Assembly: GCA_012932295.1 (NCBI GenBank)
Contig: JAAONU010000011.1
Coordinates: 18,191,252 to 18,255,251, forward strand
DNA length: 64,000 bases
DNA from: Cyclina sinensis
Lineage: Eukaryota; Mollusca; Bivalvia; Venerida; Veneridae
Direction: 5' to 3'
Numbering within the stretch: position 1 is the stretch's first letter; every line of letters begins with the position of its first letter. Shown in pieces: positions 57,701-64,000 of the stretch. The translations under genes and the position numbers were made by a program. The notes under the pieces are model-generated. The model saw nothing but the letters and a program-made list of their open reading frames with translations, did no database searches and was not told the origin of the DNA.

Positions 57701-60700
57701 ATACTAATTTTCTTCATTTTCCAAAGCAAATAAAACTAAAAAAACACAATAACTTTCCAATCTTTGAACATCGGATTATGTACAGTCACGCTTGTATTGT
57801 TTAATAGACTATTTTTTCATATTCAATTTCAGTCAAGCGAGCTCCATTATGAAAAAAAATCAGGATGTATTCAGAGATATCAGATTTCTGAATGGAAACG
57901 AACGCTTGAAAGAAAAAAAGATTAAACGAGAACTCTGGTTTAAAGAGATAAAGAAAAAATGAAATAGAGTTCTTGCGTTTTCGGAAACAGAAAAAAAAAC
58001 GTTTTCAATGATTTTAAGCATGTATGCCTTAGAAGTAGGTAAGGACATTTCAAGTTCTAACGCCATGTGCTATTTTACTATTTCCAATACATGTTTCAAA
58101 TATAAAACACAAACAACAGTATCTGGGACGTTGTGCAGTCTTGCGTATTTTTGTTATTTGCAGTATTTTCTTTTCTATTTTTATTTTCCAGATCACAGTA
58201 TGGCAGATATGTAACACTTATATTCTCTTCAACCCTGAGTGATAAACATAGATACAGGGATACCTTCATATCAGTTGTCACACGTGAAAAAGAGAAAAGT
58301 AACAGAAATTGTTTTATACATTATCTCAGCTTTTATTTCTAATGACACTTATCCACCCGTCATTGAAATATGTATCATATACATATTTGATTGAGTCAGA
58401 AAATGAAAATGTATATAGATTACAGTAATTGCATAGATTTTTTTACGACATTTACCAAGTTATGACATCATATAACTTTTATCTAAGATGTAAAGTTTTT
58501 TTTTTAATTTTTGAAGTATTTTAGTATGGATAAAATAATAATAACAATTCATGAAGAACTGTTATTTTATCTACAGTTCACTTTTTATGTCAGTATGCTT
58601 TTATAGATTCTGCTTTACGACATTGTAACGAGGAGATAGGAATGGACAACTATGAAATCACCGACTCACAACTTACGGCGTCCTCCTGGCAAGAGGCTTT
58701 CCCGCCGTCACGTGCACGCCCCTCGCAGTCTGGTTGGTGCTCTAGGCGTGGAGACGAACGTCCATTTTTTCAGGTAAAATGTTTTCAACAATAAAGCTTT
58801 CGTACACACAAAAAAATATATTAAAATGTTCCTTAAAATCTTTCTGGTTGGTCGGACCGTAGACAAAATTTGTCCCGGACTATTTCTCAGCAACATGTTT
58901 TTCAGATTTTAATAATACTTTGCGAGAATCGTAAGTACCAAACTTAGTTGTGCATATCGTTGTCATGTCACACTCCGATGATTTTTCACTGCGTTATTGA
59001 CCTTTGATGTTTTATACATCAATTTGTCCGGACTGTTTCTCATCAACTATTATTCAGATTTATTTACATAATTTACATATTACTTACATATTTACATTAT
59101 TAATTTGAGCATAATCAAATTTATTTAGTACTTAGCCAAGGTTTGCAAGTCCTCCTCATCATGTAGTGTTTAGTATTGATTTCTGCTGACTTTTTTGCAG
59201 GATGGTTAAGTTGTGTGTGTTTATCCATATGGTTGATTTATACTGCTGAGTTAACTTTCAAAAGACAGTTTGAGTTTTGAAACTTTCAGCCAAATTAGTT
59301 TTGTATTGTGCAGATAAAGTATTAATGTAGAAACTGCTGTGTAAAGGCTGTATCTGGGGGTATTCATCACCTTAGTGATATCTCTTGTTTTCCTTATTAT
59401 TATTATATGTATTTTGTTAAAATATGATTTAATATTACATTTAATAAAGCTTAGAAAAACATTTTGTACAATGTTCTAGCTACATGATATTGATATAATT
59501 CTGAAAAATGCAGCCTTTTCCCATATTCCTTACAGATCGATTTGCTGTCAGTCACATGGGTAAATGGTGTTGCAATAAGAATATGGTCAGGTCGGGAAGA
59601 AACACTTACTTGCAACACATTGCATAGAAACTTAGGACCGAAAGAGTTCGATATAGAATTTGGTCAAGACTTGGATAAGATGCAACAATACAATAAGAAG
59701 GTAATTGTGAACCGATAGAACGATATAAGATAGCCAATGAGGGACATTTCTGATAACAAATTATCTCCCTTTCTCAGATAACATCAAAGGTAAACCAAAT
59801 TGCACATTGGTCCTTTCATTTGGAATCCTCTAACTTTATCCTTGTTTCTTTTTGTGATAGTCTGGACTTTTAGTTGTGAAAATTGTCACTTATATAGTAA
59901 ACAAAAAGCTAGGATTATCAAAAAACAAACATAATGATGTTAACAAAACATGTTGCTTAAACTACATATGTAATCTGTGTACAATTGTTGCAAATAGTTA
60001 GGCTTAATTATCACCACACCAAAAAAAGAAAATAGCGATGAAAGCAGAGGAATCCAAATAGAAGGACCAATGTAATATTAGAGAGTATTCAGGGTAGATA
60101 ATCCACTGATGTCCCCCATTTTGCTAGATATTATTGTGATAAATTAGTCAAAACTTTGTCTCTAGTTTCTAAACGGCCATTTTATTAGACTCTGTTGTAA
60201 TTGATTTATATTCCTATAAGGAAGAAATTCAAATAAGCGGCAGTGATATCAAAAGTTTAGTTAATAAACTAATTAATTAACATTGCTGGCTTGTTGTACA
60301 ATAGTTTGGCAAGAAAAAAATGCTGTAATATCTTGAGTACTTCTTAGACAGTCTACGAAAAGAGAATGTTCATAGAAAACATCATTCAGCTATTCGATTT
60401 ATGTTATTTTTAGTTGAAGCTGGGGTCAAAGTTTGTCATGTGGCTTATTATTACCACGAAAATCAGCGTTGTCTTCACTAGTCTTTCCAATTGTTTTCGC
60501 ATTCTCTTTGTATTGATCCTCCATGTAGCAGGGACTGTAGTGTTAATAGGAAACGATGCGTTATAAGAAGATGCCGAAAGTTACATTTAAGTTATCTATG
60601 CTGCTATTTCAACTAGATTCCATCATTTGACAGAGAGAAAAACTTAAATATGTTGGAACTTACTTTGATACTTGAAAACTTGTGAAGTATAATAGAACTA

Positions 60701-63700
60701 TATAATGTATTGCAAGATTAAAAAGGTTTAAAGCCATCCAATATCTAGTACAAAAATCTATTCACTTAACAACACTTTTTGTCTCAGTTCCTGTAACATA
60801 AACTAGTCGGTATTAAAGGTAAAGGCACAATATTTTGATAGAAACAACACTAGCGCTTCTCCACTAGCTCTTGCGATCATTTTTCTTTTACTCATTTTTA
60901 TTAAAGTTCCTGTGAGATGCATTTATCATGCAATTTGTACATGTATCATACATTGTAGGCTTTTGCGTATGACATAACACGGAGTTTGGAAAATGCACAG
61001 ACGTATCTGTTTACTGAGCCAGTGGAAGCAAAGTTTATACGATTTTTTCCAGCATCAACTTCAAACAACAGCGAAGTTTGTCTTAAGCTTGAACTTCTTG
61101 GATGCAGGAAATCTTGTAAGAGAACTTTCAAAAATTATGCATTTCATTTCGATATTGTTGATTTTCATGCATTTTCGTTTTCATATCAGAAACCTGAAAA
61201 CTTTTATAATAATTCTTCTTTTCTAACAGACAACACAAACATGACACAATTTGGCACCAAGATTAACGAGGACCTGGCCATAGAGTTTGAAGTTCCTTAC
61301 ATACTGGTAGACAAAGCACAGGTTTTGACCAGCTTTGGGTATCCCTTAAGTTACGATCACAACACATTTTACAAGTGGAAAATATCTATTCCTGACGGCT
61401 TTGTTTTCCTACAGTTTGATGATATATCACTTCGTACTTACGAGGTCCGTATTTTATGACAAATCTCCTTTAAATGTGAATGTTTGATTGTTTTTTTATA
61501 TATTGCTCCCTAAAAATAGAAAAAAAAAACACCCTTTAAATTTTCCTATTATATATTTTCGTTTTTAACGTTGAACCACTAATCAGGACATGAAATTGTT
61601 GTCTCACAATTTTTCAAGTACTGACGTGTCACGCGTAAAGGCACAATCAGCTTTTTTTAATTTCAGGAAAATAATGTCTTCAACGTGATGGGATGCATGG
61701 ACTATATAATTGTGTCAGAGATCAATATTAAAAATCCTCTTACCCATGTCAAAGATTATTACCTATATGTCAACGGAAGAAAATCACTGGCAAGTGACAT
61801 ACCCACAACAACCCACATTTTACTAACAAGTGCCGACAATGGCAAAATGCCAGGAATACCTAGCACCGGTTCTCCAGGGACACCACTCTACCTGGCACTA
61901 ATGTCGTGTTTAGAAGGCAACCTGTTGGGGCATGGTCGTGGTTTTCGAGCTTACATTGCAAAAGCAGGTATGATTTTGTCGTATTAGCCGAATGACAAAA
62001 TATTACAATGTTGAAGGCAAATAATTATAAATAACTAAGTGTCGGAGTCTCGAGTTGATTGTCTACTGATTTGGTGAATATCTTAAAGATGCAATCTTCC
62101 CTGCGAAACGTGTAATTTAAAATGCACTTTGACAGAGAAAATATGCGTTGTCTGAAATAACTAGAGCTATCACTAAACGTGATGAATACCATAGATACCG
62201 CCTTTATCAATTTAAGGTAGGAGTATATGTTCCAAAAATTTTGAAAGAAATATTTAGTAACAGTCAATTTGGAACAGAATACCTTAATACAATACATTTA
62301 CAATCTTTTAAACATATAACAAATTATTGATTTGGTACTTGGACAATAAGTTGAGAAAGTCTGATATTAACATATGTTTGCTTGTTTGTTTGCATGGGTT
62401 TTAAGTCCATTTCCAGCTCTTAATATATATATGCTATACTATAATTAACTGAGAGCTGGTCAATTGATCTAATTAGTGTTACTTTCCAGTTACTCTTTAA
62501 GAAATTTACAAGTTTCCTATATGTTTCAGAGGCGTGAAGTGAATTACAATTGCAAGTGAAACACAATTCCCTCAATTAAATGGCGTACAGCTCTCACCGA
62601 ACTTCTTAAGTCCGACACTCAATCGACTGAACTACCCATGACATTGAAATACTAATTTAACGATTTAATTCAACCATCTTAATCTTTTGTACTAAGAAAA
62701 TAACAATGACATGCACAACGAGGCCTGGTACTTATGACTCTTGCAAAGTATTATTAAAGACTGACAAATAGTTGCTGATAAATACTTAAGACAAATTTAT
62801 ATGTTAAAAACCCAAAAGGCCATAACTCAGTTAAACATCATTGAAGTAGAAAGCCGCAACAACGTGCATAGCTAGGCTTGGTACTTATGATTCTTGTAAA
62901 ATCTGAATAATAGTTACTGAGAACCCGTACGGACTCATTCATGTGAAAACAAATCAAAGGGCCATAACCCAGTAAAAAGTAATCGGAATGAAACTTGACA
63001 ATAATGGCGAAAAAATGATTATTTCAAAGTATTATTAAAATATGAGAGATTATTAAAATATGAGAGACAGTCCGAACAAATTTGTTTATGGATGGTTGGA
63101 CGGACGTACGGACCGCCCAACCAAAGAACGTAAATCAAATATAGCCCCCAGATATTCTATCTGCTGGTATAATAAAGATTCTGTGAAAGAAAGAAAAGTT
63201 CCATGTTAACTACATAATCTTACTTAAATATAATCTTGCTTTCATGAAAAATAAATAAATCCCTTTAATAAACTGATTTTTCTAAGATTATATGCTTGTT
63301 AATGCTAAAATTGACAACTAATGTTTAAATAATGTAACAGGTTTATCTGAAAAGTTTAAATATAATTTCTCGAGAAACTGACTGCCACAGAACTTTTTTG
63401 GTAACACGATATGTTGAAAGCTTTTGCAAAAATCAATGTTATCATCCTGATAAAACATTGTGAACATGAAATGCAAATTACTGCTAATACTTAACTAGTG
63501 AAATAAGTGAATACCATGAACAGTTTTCTGTTACCACCAAAAAAAAAATAAAGAAAGAAAGAAACCCTTCATGACTAGCAGGCATACAATAATGCTTTTC
63601 AAGAAAAACTTATTACTTAACTGGCTTTCATGAAACCTTTTCCCCACAACATCCCCTGTATTATCCGTATCCGGTTTTCATGAAAACTATAAAAACGTAG

Positions 63701-63994
63701 CCACCTTAACCTAAAGAAATAGATGTTTATTTAATCCTTTATTCTCATGCTTTGAAGTGTTTATAATGTTGCCGTGAGTGGTCATGAAAAGTGCATCTAT
63801 TTTAGATTATCCAGTCTGTATGTCCTCCCAAACGTCCAGAAACTTTTGTGAGATACCTACAATGGAAGTCATTACCCCTGGATTTTTGGGTATGGAAGAT
63901 GAAACAGAAGTTTATAAATATTATTTCGATAAACCGGATGATGTCGTCCTCTTGATGACACACATTTTAGACTTTGAAATCAGTTGTTTTGCAG
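51621..63994 (+). CDS. Gene B: paralog of gene A, exons 1-16, 3' end outside window
   Basis: Sixteen exons parallel gene A one to one. Exons 3-8, 10, 11 and 13-16 have identical lengths in the two genes; exon 2 is three codons shorter, exon 12 three codons shorter and exon 9 two bases longer. About 822 residues are visible: signal peptide, ApeC, F-type-lectin-like, F5/8C, CUB1 and the start of CUB2. The lectin, kringle and LDLa part, if present, lies beyond 64000. Exon 9 as given carries two one-base insertions, so the continuous protein is interrupted unless these are sequencing errors. Function is inferred as for gene A. Confidence 0.82.
52395..55089 (+). CDS. Gene B exons 2-5: ApeC region
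   Basis: Exons are 52395-52736, 53176-53280, 54536-54627 and 54930-55089. Motifs are FPKGPFALPMTSDGCPED, WYFCYKS, NWPDGIYGIFGASNGCPEG, FRYCRR and CPEAEGYTVIQE. All donors are GT, unlike exon 4 of gene A. The exon 5 donor lies in a 53-bp tandem duplication. Confidence 0.78.
55066..55171. repeat. 53-bp tandem duplication across the gene B exon 5 donor
   Basis: 55066-55118 and 55119-55171 are near-identical (ttctacttcggtttttgaat, then taagtggttttaatgt). The first copy contains the exon end and GTAAGT; the second has GTTAGT. Using the second donor would add 53 bases and shift the frame. Confidence 0.88.
55334..58298 (+). CDS. Gene B exons 6-10: F-type-lectin-like region, with disrupted exon 9
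   Basis: Exons are 55334-55363, 55558-55623, 55809-55931, 56427-56582 and 58192-58298. Exon 8 reads [20 protein letters not shown] and exon 10 YGRYVTLIFSS. Exon 9 is 156 nt against 154 in gene A; the surplus is one base near 56436-56443 and one near 56507-56512. Between and after these points the conserved protein continues in shifted frames (SRIFVGDERWSF, then TWYWYIHAGVETYSCF). Confidence 0.7.
56583..58191. other. Gene B intron 9, no gene seen
   Basis: 1.6 kb of AT-rich DNA. Short open frames on both strands show no domain. Confidence 0.5.
58607..61115 (+). CDS. Gene B exons 11-13: F5/8 type C (discoidin) domain
   Basis: Exons are 58607-58773, 59536-59700 and 60959-61115. Motifs are [66 protein letters not shown] and CLKLELLGC. 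Exon 12 lacks three codons present in gene A. The exon 11 donor is a normal GTAAAA. Confidence 0.85.
59701..60958. other. Gene B intron 12, no gene seen
   Basis: AT-rich sequence without recognised elements on either strand. Confidence 0.5.
61230..61967 (+). CDS. Gene B exons 14-15: first CUB domain
   Basis: Exons are 61230-61444 and 61667-61967, with lengths identical to gene A. Motifs are [55 protein letters not shown] and GRGFRAYI. This is among the most similar stretches of the two paralogs, which suggests constraint or recent conversion. Confidence 0.8.
61968..63805. repeat. Gene B intron 15 with dispersed repeat
   Basis: At 62805-63170 there is a 'caaagggccataacccagta' repeat ending in 'ggacggacgtacggaccgcc', a relative of the 'gggcaataactcc' family. 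The remainder is AT-rich and shows no exon. Confidence 0.6.
63806..63994 (+). CDS. Gene B exon 16: start of second CUB-like domain
   Basis: A 63-codon phase 1 to 1 exon, TTTTAG acceptor and GTAGGT donor six bases from the window end. It reads CEIPTMEVITPGFLGM and [11 protein letters not shown], matching exon 16 of gene A. Confidence 0.8.
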
Positions 63995-64000
63995 GTAGGT

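Overview
The window looks like nuclear DNA of a bivalve mollusc, or a close lophotrochozoan relative. Coding sequence sits in short exons with GT..AG introns, and the DNA is AT-rich and full of dispersed repeats. These include the 'acaaagggcaataactcc' family ending in 'ggacggacgg', the 'tgacctttgacc' family, tRNA-derived SINEs, mariner copies and LINE remnants. There is no bacterial-style gene organisation, no CRISPR array and no rRNA. The taxon is inferred from repeat style and gene families and was not checked by a search.

Main content: two large, clearly paralogous mosaic genes lie head to head. Gene A (minus strand, 41261 down past position 1) has 32 recognisable exon positions, which chain in consistent splice phase. 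It encodes a signal peptide, an ApeC (apextrin C-terminal-like) region, an F-type-lectin-like galactose-binding region, an F5/8 type C (discoidin) domain, two CUB domains, a C-type lectin domain, a kringle and four LDL-receptor class A modules. These are followed by a fibrinogen-like or unassigned segment, three further LDLa-like modules and a last, possibly VWA-like, exon cut by the window edge. About 1,679 residues are visible. Gene B (plus strand, 51621 to beyond 63994) repeats the first 16 exons with the same phases and mostly identical exon lengths.

Between them, on the plus strand, is a complete five-exon calmodulin-like gene (44580-46483; 149 residues, four EF hands). The 41.4-42.8 kb stretch upstream of gene A is a decayed mariner with terminal inverted repeats. 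A second DDE transposase fragment lies at 49.1-49.6 kb.

Inside gene A, 11528-18147 and 18148-21794 form a head-to-tail segmental duplication that copied the first two C-type lectin exons and about 15 nt of the third. Splice phases mean the two copies of the second lectin exon cannot both be used in frame, so the locus may offer alternative lectin segments. Copy 1 carries a 1.5 kb repeat insertion whose empty site is preserved in copy 2. Gene B exon 9 contains two separate one-base insertions relative to gene A. Gene A appears to use two GC splice donors.

Working hypothesis: A and B are secreted or cell-surface recognition proteins (ApeC, lectin, CUB and LDLa modules, as in mollusc immune or adhesive receptors). 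The C-terminus of each is outside the window, so membrane attachment or signalling cannot be judged.
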